A stretch of DNA of 64,000 nucleotides, taken from the NCBI GenBank assembly GCA_964575025.1, contig CAZNPV010000018.1, positions 1-64,000 of the forward strand, written 5' to 3'. Positions 1 through 8,343 of this stretch are shown here, piece after piece (the first letter of the stretch is position 1; every line of letters starts with the position of its first letter). The notes under the pieces are model-generated. The model had not been told where the DNA came from. It ran no database searches and saw only the letters and a program-made list of their open reading frames with translations. Origin of the DNA: JABMQB01 sp964575025 (GTDB lineage: Bacteria > Bacteroidota > Bacteroidia > Bacteroidales > Prolixibacteraceae). The position numbers and the translations under genes were made by a program.

Positions 1-27
1 AACCGACAACTGACAACCATCAATACT
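1..27. repeat. Heptamer repeat array, cut by the window start
   Basis: The first 27 bases read as consecutive 7-bp units: a truncated unit, then CAACTGA, CAACCAT and CAATACT. These match the unit of the longer array at 2562-2622 on the other side of the GH95 gene. Only the right edge of the array is visible. Confidence 0.55.
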
Positions 28-157
28 ATTCAGGGAAGGTCAAGTAAAGAATACTTCGGACATCTGACGAAAACACAAATTCACAGAAAACAGAGTAGAA
101 ATGGAATTTGTAAAACCCAGATTTTAAATACTTTATAAATTTAATACGTATAATCAA

Positions 158-2479
158 ATGAAGTCAAACGTTCTGTTCCTGGTGATGATTTTTTTCCTGA
201 TTTCATGTTCTGAAAAGAAGGAACGGGAAAAAAATCCTGTATTGAAATTATGGTATCAACAACCTGCAAAGGAATGGGTGGAAGCCCTTCCAGTAGGGAA
301 CGGAAGCCTTGGAGGAATGATCTACGGGATTCCGGGAAAAGAAAAGATCGTCCTGAATGAGGAGTCTGTATGGTCGGGGCATAAAATTTACGACCGCGAT
401 AAAAAAGACGGATACAAATACCTTTCTGAGATCCGTCAACTGCTGTTTGATGGCAAATATGTTGAGGCCGAAAGAATGACGGATAAACGGTTGCTGTCAG
501 ACCGTTTTCCTTCCGGAACCCATGCCAACCAAATGCTTGGTAATTTATACATAGAAAGTAAAAATACCGAAGGATACACCCATTACAGGCGGGAACTCGA
601 TTTGAACAATGCCATCGTACGCACGCAGTATGAAAAAGACGGTGTGAAGTATAGCAGGGAAGTTTTTTCAAGTTATCCGGGCAACGTGATGGTTATCCGT
701 TACGAAGCCGACACATCCGGCAGCATTAGCTTTTCTTCGTGGTTCGAAAGGGGGAGAAATACCGACATTCAGGTGGCAGACCACACCATCACCGTTTCAG
801 AGCATGTTGGGAACGGCGATGGTGTAAAACTTCATGCTATTCTTGATTTTGACGTTAAGGGAGGAAATACAACGGTTACCGATAAGAAGATCGTGGTTGA
901 AGGGGCTTCGGAAGCGGTCATTCGTGTGGTAGCTGCAACGGATTACCGGGGAGAGGATCCTCAGACCCTTTGTGAACAACGGCTCCGGAGTTCCCTTCTT
1001 TTCCGGTATAAGAAACTTTTGGAGTCACACATTAAAGATTATCAGTCGCTTTTTGACCGGGTGGTTTTTTCGATAACAGACAGCGACGGGGAGGACCTGC
1101 CTACCGATCAACGGCTTGAAAAGGTCCGAAACGGGATGGAAGATGATTACCTGACCCAGTTACACTATCAGTATGGCCGCTATTTGCTTATCAGCAGCTC
1201 GCGTCCCGGATCGATGCCTGCGAACCTTCAGGGAATCTGGGTGGACGGGTTCAATCCTCCCTGGAATGCAGATTATCATATTAATATTAACATCCAGATG
1301 AATTACTGGCCGGCAGAAATTACCCATCTCCCGGAATGCCATATGCCGTTTCTTGAATTTATCGGCGAACTGCGGGAAATGGGAAGGCTTACAGCCCGGG
1401 AAACGTATGGGGCACGTGGTTTTGTGGCGCATCATACAACGGATGCCTGGCATTTTACCAGTTGTACCGGGCGGGCATATTGGGGCATGTGGCCCATGGG
1501 AGCAGCCTGGGCATGCCAGCATCTGTTTACCCATTATGAATTTACCGAAGATAAGGCGTATCTCAGGGAATATGCCTATCCGGTGATGAAAGAAGCAGCC
1601 ACCTTTTTTGTGGATTACCTCATTCCCGATCCGGAAACCGGCATGCTGGTTTCCGGGCCATCTATATCTCCCGAGAACCGGTTTCTCACAGCCGATGGGC
1701 AGGAGGCAACCCTGAACATGGGGCCTACCATGGACCGGGCAATCATCTCAGAGCTGTTTGCGAATTGTATTAAGGTGTCGGAGATTCTGGATGTTGATGA
1801 ATCCTTCAGGGATACCCTGAAACAAAAGCTGGCTTTGATTCCGCCTTTACAGATTGGCTCCGATGGCCGGCTGATGGAGTGGGTGGAGGAATTTGAAGAG
1901 GCAGAACCAGGCCACCGGCATATATCACACCTTTATGCGTTGCATCCCTCAAATCAGATTACCTGGCATGAAACACCTGAACTGTTTGAAGCAGCCAAAA
2001 AAACCATTGAATACCGCCTGGCTCACGGGGGAGGGCATACCGGCTGGAGCCGTGCCTGGATCATCAATTTCCGGGCCCGCCTGCTGGAAGGAAACAAAGC
2101 GTACGAAGATGTCATTGCTCTGCAGCGCCAGTCAACTCTGCCAAACCTTTTTGACAACCATCCGCCCTTTCAGATTGACGGAAACTTTGGCCTGGTCTCA
2201 GGAATTACGGAAATGCTGATGCAAAGCCACACCGGAGAAATCCATATTTTACCGGCATTGCCCGAAGCCTGGAAATCAGGAAGGATACTGGGTATTATGG
2301 CCCGGGGAGGATTTGAAATCGACATCGAATGGTCGGAAGGAACCTTGCGTTCGCTGACCATACGATCCAAACTTGGCAATCCGCTGCAGGTACGATACGG
2401 TGAAACCGTCAAACAACGGGAGACAAAAAAAGGACAGGTTTTGGTTCTTAATGAACGTCTTGAAGAGAAGGAATTTTAG
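158..2479 (+). CDS. GH95 family alpha-L-fucosidase, lipoprotein
   Basis: This is a glycoside hydrolase family 95 enzyme, predicted to release alpha-L-fucose (or the related alpha-L-galactose) from polysaccharide side chains. The 773-residue length is usual for the family. A lipoprotein signal is visible: a hydrophobic stretch ending LISC, so the mature protein should be lipid-anchored. The N-terminal beta-sandwich has the family start (WVEALPVGNGSLGGMIYG, about residues 38-55). The (alpha/alpha)6 barrel contains NADYHININIQMNYWPAE, with the family's paired Asn as N376 and N378. The general acid Glu is in SPEN (E506) and the catalytic-site Asp is in FQIDGNFG (D674). The ATG at 158 directly precedes the signal peptide. 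It stands alone, between two heptamer repeat arrays and far from the pectin locus, although fucose or galactose decorations of pectin or xyloglucan would be natural substrates. Family assignment is firm; fucosidase versus galactosidase is not settled. Confidence 0.93.
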   Translation: MKSNVLFLVMIFFLISCSEKKEREKNPVLKLWYQQPAKEWVEALPVGNGSLGGMIYGIPGKEKIVLNEESVWSGHKIYDRDKKDGYKYLSEIRQLLFDGKYVEAERMTDKRLLSDRFPSGTHANQMLGNLYIESKNTEGYTHYRRELDLNNAIVRTQYEKDGVKYSREVFSSYPGNVMVIRYEADTSGSISFSSWFERGRNTDIQVADHTITVSEHVGNGDGVKLHAILDFDVKGGNTTVTDKKIVVEGASEAVIRVVAATDYRGEDPQTLCEQRLRSSLLFRYKKLLESHIKDYQSLFDRVVFSITDSDGEDLPTDQRLEKVRNGMEDDYLTQLHYQYGRYLLISSSRPGSMPANLQGIWVDGFNPPWNADYHININIQMNYWPAEITHLPECHMPFLEFIGELREMGRLTARETYGARGFVAHHTTDAWHFTSCTGRAYWGMWPMGAAWACQHLFTHYEFTEDKAYLREYAYPVMKEAATFFVDYLIPDPETGMLVSGPSISPENRFLTADGQEATLNMGPTMDRAIISELFANCIKVSEILDVDESFRDTLKQKLALIPPLQIGSDGRLMEWVEEFEEAEPGHRHISHLYALHPSNQITWHETPELFEAAKKTIEYRLAHGGGHTGWSRAWIINFRARLLEGNKAYEDVIALQRQSTLPNLFDNHPPFQIDGNFGLVSGITEMLMQSHTGEIHILPALPEAWKSGRILGIMARGGFEIDIEWSEGTLRSLTIRSKLGNPLQVRYGETVKQRETKKGQVLVLNERLEEKEF

Positions 2480-2506
2480 AGTTCTATTGATCTTCAACAA
2501 CTCCGT

Positions 2507-2522
2507 CCCGAACAAGTTCGGG
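2507..2522. repeat. CCCGAAC palindrome, possible terminator
   Basis: A perfect 7-bp inverted repeat (CCCGAAC, AA, GTTCGGG) lies 28 bases after the GH95 stop codon. It resembles the palindromes near 23672, 28444 and 37432, so it may belong to an intergenic repeat family. A run of T does not follow, so a terminator role is only possible. Confidence 0.5.
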
Positions 2523-2561
2523 CTACCCCTCCTTGAAAGAAAACCTGAACAAAACCTACTC

Positions 2562-2622
2562 CAACCAGCAACCAGCAACCGTCAACCGTCAACTGACAAC
2601 TGACAACTGACAACTGACAACC
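2562..2622. repeat. Heptamer tandem repeat array
   Basis: Eight complete 7-bp units stand in tandem, CAACCAG twice, CAACCGT twice and CAACTGA four times, followed by a partial unit CAACC. The first four positions (CAAC) never vary while the last three change in blocks. This suggests expansion by slippage of successive variants. It sits between the ends of the convergent GH95 and YccF genes. Confidence 0.85.
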
Positions 2623-2638
2623 GCTTTTTATGATCCAT

Positions 2639-3016
2639 TCAAACTGAATTCACCACTCTTCGCCCGAAGGGGGTGAGTGCCAGCGAAGCCATTTTGAAAT
2701 GCTGTTTACCCCAGGGGAAGCCAATAATTGTTATGCACAGGAGGATCCCAAAAAACAAATGGGTTAAGGCAATCCATATACCGCCGATAATCAGCCAAAG
2801 AACATTCATGATGGTTGACAGACATCCCGGAGCGTAATCCATATATTCAATTTTTTGCCCGAAAGGCCACAATGCCAGAATTCCCAGTTTAATAGCTTGT
2901 AATCCAAAAGGAATGCCCACAATAGTCAGGCATAAAGAAGCTCCTGCAAGAAGATATTCGAGGAAAACAGCAAAACCGCCAAAAAGCAGCCAGATAAGAT
3001 TGCCCAAAATTCTCAT
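2639..3016 (-). CDS. YccF domain-containing inner membrane protein
   Basis: A 125-residue integral membrane protein of the YccF (DUF307) type. Two similar halves are visible, each a hydrophobic pair of helices: one from NLIWLLFGG to GIPFGLQAIKL and one from NVLWLIIGG to GFPWGKQHFKM. Each half ends in a phrase close to LxPFG, as expected for the duplicated YccF domain. The role of the family is unknown. The gene converges on the GH95 gene and diverges from the S9 peptidase gene across a 228-bp gap. Confidence 0.85.
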   Translation of the reverse strand: MRILGNLIWLLFGGFAVFLEYLLAGASLCLTIVGIPFGLQAIKLGILALWPFGQKIEYMDYAPGCLSTIMNVLWLIIGGIWIALTHLFFGILLCITIIGFPWGKQHFKMASLALTPFGRRVVNSV

Positions 3017-3244
3017 GATTGTAGTAATTTTTGTTTTTCAGTTTTTTTTTTTACCTTTTTTTATAGGTATTGCCGGAGCAGATCCAATTACACCAAAATC
3101 CAGTGGTGAAATGATACGTGAATCATTTCTCAGAAAAATCTCCGGTAAATTTAAGGATAGAATCCATAGGGATTTGTTTATTCTGATAAAAGTTTATGTT
3201 ATTTCTACAAAATTTTTTTATGTTCGTTTGAATTTCAATCTACC

Positions 3245-6043
3245 ATGACAAAAAACAAAACCATGCATAAATTATCGTTGCTATTGATTTTGTTGACAGG
3301 TTTTTCAGCCTATGCGCAGAAGCCTGCCAAACGGCCGTTGACTTTTGAAGACTATGCCTTCTGGAAAACCCTTGAAAACCAGCAGATTTCCCCCGATGGG
3401 GAGGTGATCACCTATGAGATCAATCCGCAAAAAGGAGATGGTACGCTTGTTATTCATCATTCAAACTGTACAGATTCAGTAAAAAGAGCATCAGAGGTAC
3501 AGATCAGCCCGGAAAATAATTTTGTGGTTTTCAGGATCAAGCAACCGGAAGACAGCATCAGAAAGGCCAGGCTCAATAAAGTGAAGGAAGAGGAAATGCC
3601 GGGTGACAGTCTGGGGATTTATGTATTTAACCATGATTCAGTTGCCGTCTTTCCTGATTTGGGATCCTTTAAAATTCCTGGCAGGGAGGCTGAATGGATC
3701 GCTTTTACAAGGAAGGTTTCTCCCAAAAAAGATCCGTCAGAAGATGAAAAGGAAAAAGGGAAAAAGCCCAGGCAACCCGGAGACCGTCTGGTATTGTTTC
3801 ATGTGAAGCGTGGCGATACCCTGATGTTTGATCAGGTAACTGAGTTTTTCTATCCCAAAGAGGGGAACAATCTTTATTTTATCACTCAGCGGAAGGATAC
3901 AGTGCACACGTACTCGACGGTCCGGATTTTTCATTCATCCACAGGTGCTGTTGAAACGTTGTTTGAATCGGAAGGGTGGGCAAAGAAGACTCTATCGGAT
4001 TATCCGGGCCATCAATATGTATTTCTGCATTCTGCTGATACGGTGGAGAAAAAAACCTATGCCTTGTATTACGGGATGCCGGGCAGAAAGGAAGCCGATG
4101 TTTTGATTGACGGGTATACTTCGGGCATTCCTATAGGGTGGACTCCCGGGGAGCATGGTGACATCTATTTCTCTGAGGATGGAAGCAAGCTCTACTTCGG
4201 AACAGCAGAATCACCCAGGCCTGAGCCTAAAGATACCCTTTTGGAGGAAGAAAAACCGAAACTGGATGTGTGGAACTGGCAGGATCCTATGCTGCAGCCT
4301 CAGCAGAAGATTGAACTCGAAAAGGAGAAAAAACGCACCTACCTTGCTGTATACCATCTTGATCTGAACCGGTTTATTCAGCTGGCTGACATAAATATGA
4401 AGCAGGTCCAACTCATCCGTAAAGGCAATGGGAGGGTTGCCCTGGGAAGCGATGAGACTCCCTATCAACGGGCATCAAGCTGGACCGGCGAGCAAAACCG
4501 TGATTATTACCTGATAGACCTGGAATCCGGTATCCGGTGGCAGATGGTGAAGGGCAATTCAGCCACCCGTTTATCCCCGGGAGGAAGGTTTGTGGTATGG
4601 TATGAAGAGAGCGACAGCAGTTATTATGCCCGATCCACCCAGCCGGGAAGTCCGGAAATAATCCCATTGACCCGGATGATCCCGGTATCGTTTTACAACG
4701 AGCAGCATGATTCTCCTTCTGATCCGCGACCCTATGGAATTGCAGGATGGGCTCCTGACGACCAGTTTGTATTTATTTATGACCGCTACGATATTTGGAA
4801 GATTGATCCTTCCGGCGTTAGAGTACCGGTGAATGTAACCAAAACGTTCGGGAGGAGGAATCAAACCAGACTGAGGGTTGTGCGCCTTGACCGGGAAGAG
4901 GAATTTATACCCGTCAATAAACCGGTTATTCTGGAGGCCTTTGATGAACGTACCATGTCCTCAGGATTCTTCGAAACAACCCTGAATGAGGTGAATAACC
5001 CGGAATTATTGCTTATGGATACCTATTCGTTTTCCCGTCCCCTGAAAGCCAAAGAGGCGGATAGACTGATCTGGACCAAAGAGAATGTGAAAACGTTTCC
5101 TGATTTATGGGTGAGCCATCTTACCTTCGGGCATCCAGATAAACTGTCGAAAGCCAATCCGCAGCAGAATGAAACTAACTGGTCTGCTGTTGAACTGGTT
5201 GAATGGAGATCCTTTTCGGGGGAGAACCTCCGGGGACTGTTGTATAAACCGGAAAATTTCGATCCCAACATGAAATATCCCACCGTGGTATATTTTTATG
5301 AAAGGAGTTCGGAAACTTTACATCGTCACTATATTCCCTATCCCAGCAGGTCAACCATTAACAAAACATTCTATTGCAGCAACGGCTACCTGGTTTTTGT
5401 TCCGGATATAACCTATAAGACAGGTTATCCCGGGCAGAGTGCCTACAATGCCATTGTCAGCGGCGTTCATCATCTGATTGCTACCTGCCCCTGGGTTGAC
5501 GGGGAAAAAATAGGCCTGCAGGGGCAGAGCTGGGGAGGCTATCAGACGGTTTACCTGATTACCCAGACCGATCTTTTTGCGGCAGCCATGGGAGGAGCCC
5601 CGGTATCAAATATGACCAGTGCCTATGGCGGGATACGCTGGGGCTCCGGAATGAGCCGGATGTTCAAGTATGAACATACACAAAGCCGCATCGGCGGAAG
5701 CTTATGGGAAAAACCACTGCTTTATATCGAAAATTCACCGGTCTTCCATGCGCCGAAAATACATACTCCCTTGTTAATGATGCACAATGATGACGACGGG
5801 GCTGTTCCCTGGTATCAGGGAATTGAAATGTTTGTGGCTATGCGCAGGCTTGATAAACCGGCATGGATGCTTACCTATAACGATGAACCCCATAACCTGA
5901 AAGCTTCAAGCTGGGCCAACAGGGTTGATTTAAGCAAGCGAATGTTCCAGTTCTTTAACCACTACCTGAAGGGAAAACCAATGCCTGAATGGATGAAAAA
6001 AGGAATTCCTGCAACAGAAAAAGGGGAAACCCTGGGATATTGA
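3245..6043 (+). CDS. S9 family prolyl oligopeptidase-like serine peptidase, exported
   Basis: This is a 932-residue peptidase of the prolyl oligopeptidase (S9) family, likely cleaving peptides in the periplasm. An N-terminal signal peptide ends near FSAYAQ. Residues to about 640 form the beta-propeller region, interrupted by a charged, lysine-rich insert around residues 160-175. The C-terminal alpha/beta hydrolase domain carries the triad: Ser762 in GQSWGGYQ, Asp851 in HNDDDGAVPW and His883 in NDEPHNLK. A second in-frame ATG at 3263 sits closer to the hydrophobic stretch and is an equally good start. The gene appears to be transcribed alone. Exact substrate preference (dipeptidyl peptidase versus oligopeptidase) cannot be read from the sequence. 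Confidence 0.92.
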   Translation: MTKNKTMHKLSLLLILLTGFSAYAQKPAKRPLTFEDYAFWKTLENQQISPDGEVITYEINPQKGDGTLVIHHSNCTDSVKRASEVQISPENNFVVFRIKQPEDSIRKARLNKVKEEEMPGDSLGIYVFNHDSVAVFPDLGSFKIPGREAEWIAFTRKVSPKKDPSEDEKEKGKKPRQPGDRLVLFHVKRGDTLMFDQVTEFFYPKEGNNLYFITQRKDTVHTYSTVRIFHSSTGAVETLFESEGWAKKTLSDYPGHQYVFLHSADTVEKKTYALYYGMPGRKEADVLIDGYTSGIPIGWTPGEHGDIYFSEDGSKLYFGTAESPRPEPKDTLLEEEKPKLDVWNWQDPMLQPQQKIELEKEKKRTYLAVYHLDLNRFIQLADINMKQVQLIRKGNGRVALGSDETPYQRASSWTGEQNRDYYLIDLESGIRWQMVKGNSATRLSPGGRFVVWYEESDSSYYARSTQPGSPEIIPLTRMIPVSFYNEQHDSPSDPRPYGIAGWAPDDQFVFIYDRYDIWKIDPSGVRVPVNVTKTFGRRNQTRLRVVRLDREEEFIPVNKPVILEAFDERTMSSGFFETTLNEVNNPELLLMDTYSFSRPLKAKEADRLIWTKENVKTFPDLWVSHLTFGHPDKLSKANPQQNETNWSAVELVEWRSFSGENLRGLLYKPENFDPNMKYPTVVYFYERSSETLHRHYIPYPSRSTINKTFYCSNGYLVFVPDITYKTGYPGQSAYNAIVSGVHHLIATCPWVDGEKIGLQGQSWGGYQTVYLITQTDLFAAAMGGAPVSNMTSAYGGIRWGSGMSRMFKYEHTQSRIGGSLWEKPLLYIENSPVFHAPKIHTPLLMMHNDDDGAVPWYQGIEMFVAMRRLDKPAWMLTYNDEPHNLKASSWANRVDLSKRMFQFFNHYLKGKPMPEWMKKGIPATEKGETLGY

Positions 6044-6177
6044 TGCAACATTTTCCGGCATTTGTCTGGTTTTTGTCCGGGATGGTCGAAAAAAACAGGT
6101 CAATTCATGGATATTTTGCAGTTTTGAGGTAACGAATCATTCCGTTAAGCGTCCTACTTGTACTAAATCATTAAGCC

Positions 6178-6687
6178 ATGAAGAAAATAGTGTTTTTCAT
6201 CCTGATCGTTCCCCTCGTTCTTGTATCCTGTACCGATAATCCGGCTGTTAACCATGCATTTGCCAAATACAGCTGCCGGAAAGGGGTGACTTCGATCACC
6301 GTTCCTGGTTTTGTTGTGCGACTGGCAGCCCGGATAGGTGACCTGGAAAAAGAGGAACGGGAACTTTTGCAAAGCATTGATAAGGTTAAAGTACTTGCGG
6401 TTGAAAATCCACACCTGAATAAAGAGATCAATCTTCATGCAGAGTTTTATCAAAACATGAACAAAGACGGACGCTATGAAGAGTTGATGCATGTCAGCGA
6501 TGATAGTGAAAGCATCACAATTTTCGGAAGAATGACCGAAGAGGATGTGATTAAGGAGATGGTCATTCTTGTTGGCGGAAACGATAATACCCTGGTTTAC
6601 CTGAAAGGACACTTCCGGGCCGGTATGCTCAACAAGTACATTCATATCCATGATAGGCCGGATCATTTTCTGAGTTTCGATTTTTAG
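6178..6687 (+). CDS. DUF4252 domain lipoprotein
   Basis: A 169-residue predicted lipoprotein (signal peptide ending LVSC, lipid-modified Cys at residue 18). The body fits DUF4252, a Bacteroidota family of unknown function. It shows a conserved FAKYSCRKGVTSITVPGF start, a central DKVKVLAVE strand, then ELMHVSDDSESITIF and VILVGGNDNTLVYLKGHF. Other members often sit near sigma/anti-sigma genes, but none is seen here. The 3' end overlaps the end of the convergent decayed DUF6340 gene. Confidence 0.8.
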   Translation: MKKIVFFILIVPLVLVSCTDNPAVNHAFAKYSCRKGVTSITVPGFVVRLAARIGDLEKEERELLQSIDKVKVLAVENPHLNKEINLHAEFYQNMNKDGRYEELMHVSDDSESITIFGRMTEEDVIKEMVILVGGNDNTLVYLKGHFRAGMLNKYIHIHDRPDHFLSFDF

Positions 6688-7174
6688 TAGACAGCATCAA
6701 CTTCTGACAACTGATGCTTAAGCTGCCTGATCTGAAGTTTGCGCAAAGCAAGTATATCAGGTAATCTGTTTCTGTAGGGGTAGTCAGATCTTTAACCCCT
6801 TTCCACGTATAGGGGGCCAGTTTATCACCCCGATGGGATTTGATCGTTTCGTAAGGCCATACGACCACCCGGTCAAATCGTTCGCTTTTTCTTAGTTCAG
6901 TTGCCAAACTCTCCAGCGTTTCAGATACCACCAGGCTGTCGATATTCAGCCGGGCATTCTTTTTATCTTTTATCCACCTTCCGTCAGACAGATAATAATC
7001 ATGGAGGGTATCTTTGGTATATCTGAAATTACGGCTTATCAGGGAAACATCAGCAAGCTCTTCCGGGAGAGTTACTTCGCCGGGTTTATAAATATCGATC
7101 GGGTATTCTTTGTAGAGGGTACAGGAAGCGATTCCTGTGAGAAATGTCAGCAAAAGCAATCTGTTACTTTTCAT
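6684..7174 (-). pseudogene. Decayed DUF6340-type lipoprotein gene
   Basis: The reading frame gives an N-terminal lipoprotein signal (LTGIASC) and about 150 residues resembling the complete neighbour at 7164-8213; compare WKGVKDLTTPTETDYLIYL here with WDQVEELCNTFETNAVLSL there. After about base 6745 the resemblance stops. The open frame runs 181 codons to 6629, into the DUF4252 gene, with an unconvincing tail. In another frame the same DNA reads ILALRKLQIRQLKHQLSE and stops at 6684, which resembles a DUF6340-type C-terminus. The simplest reading is a paralogue that lost its middle part (about 190 residues) and is now out of frame. Its start overlaps the upstream DUF6340 gene by 11 bp. An alternative is a genuinely short protein of 181 residues. 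Confidence 0.55.
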
Positions 7175-8213
7175 TCCTGCTGTATTTGGCTATCTCCTGT
7201 TGCCGGTATTTCAGAATATTTAGATATTCCACAGTTAAGGGGCGGTAGTAAGTTTCATAGGATTTAACTCCCCATCGTAGGGCCTGGTTAATATCACCCA
7301 GCATTTCATAGGCAAGGGCAACGTTGTATTCTGCTTTGCTTCGGAGTGCTTTCCCATTGGCCTGTTCGGCAACCATCAGCCAGGTCCTGAGTGCATCCTC
7401 CCAGTTGTTTTTTCTGACGGAAGCGTGTGCCTCTTCGAACAATGAATTTCCTTTATGGTAATATTTCCGGCGGGCATTTCTCCATGAGGGGCATATTTTT
7501 CCGGAATAATCCAGCGCAACGGCAATTCCGGATTCTACCAGGGCATCCTTCACCGATGTCATTCGTTGAAATAAGGCTCGGGTGCTTACATCGGTATCAT
7601 CCCACCACAGGGTGTCTGTGATAGCGGTCTGGTCTAAGATTTTTTTTTGCTCCGGGTCATAGACTCTGAACAAGGCCTTATACTGAATCGCCATAACAGC
7701 CATATAGATTCTGAAATAGCTGTCTTCCAAATGATTATATATGGTTTCGGAATCATAATTCGTGCTTATCGATGTTTTGAAGTAGTCGAGTGAAAGGACA
7801 GCGTTGGTTTCGAAGGTATTGCATAATTCCTCAACCTGGTCCCAGGCCAGGGGTTTGCTGATAAAGGCATTTTCTTTATGCGGTAAAAAACGATCTTCCG
7901 GGATGACAATATCATATCTTCCGGATTCATACATTAGCTCACCCAGGGCTCGTAAGACGGTATCGACGGCTGTCAGATCATACAATACCGTGTCCAGTTC
8001 AAATTGTTGTTTATAGAAGATTTGTTGGAGTGAATCCCTGGCATAATCACGATAAAGTGAATCTACCGTACGGTTGACAAGGGTCAGACTCTGAATAGCC
8101 GGAGGCAGATCTTTTTCTCCCGGTATGCCGGTCTGGACCTGTAAATGGTACACCGGACTGCATGAATAAACGATCGCCAGAAAAGAAACAACGACAAAAC
8201 GAAATATCCTCAT
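7164..8213 (-). CDS. DUF6340 family lipoprotein with TPR-like C-terminus
   Basis: A predicted lipoprotein of about 349 residues. The start is placed at the ATG at 8213 because the signal peptide (MRIFRFVVVSFLAIVYSC) begins there; the longer frame from 8285 would add 24 unlikely residues. The N-terminal half fits DUF6340. The C-terminal part contains a helical repeat typical of TPRs (FEEAHASVRKNNWEDALRTW, then NVALAYEMLGDINQALRW). Its function is unknown. Family members are exported Bacteroidota lipoproteins and often occur as tandem paralogues, as here with the decayed copy directly downstream. Confidence 0.78.
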   Translation of the reverse strand: MRIFRFVVVSFLAIVYSCSPVYHLQVQTGIPGEKDLPPAIQSLTLVNRTVDSLYRDYARDSLQQIFYKQQFELDTVLYDLTAVDTVLRALGELMYESGRYDIVIPEDRFLPHKENAFISKPLAWDQVEELCNTFETNAVLSLDYFKTSISTNYDSETIYNHLEDSYFRIYMAVMAIQYKALFRVYDPEQKKILDQTAITDTLWWDDTDVSTRALFQRMTSVKDALVESGIAVALDYSGKICPSWRNARRKYYHKGNSLFEEAHASVRKNNWEDALRTWLMVAEQANGKALRSKAEYNVALAYEMLGDINQALRWGVKSYETYYRPLTVEYLNILKYRQQEIAKYSRNEK

Positions 8214-8343
8214 TCTTTTGCGATCTAAGGGGATGTTATGCAAGGTTTTTCTTCCTGCCATAGCTAAAAACTGCCTGTAGTTCATTTTCCATGTATATTT
8301 ATCAGTATACCTGTGTGGTTCCTTTCTGTTGAAACAGCTTCCA

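Noticed and set aside
3219..3226. TATGTTCG as a -7 promoter element for the S9 peptidase
   Set aside because: One mismatch to TAnnTTTG, and no TTTG-type -33 element at the right distance.
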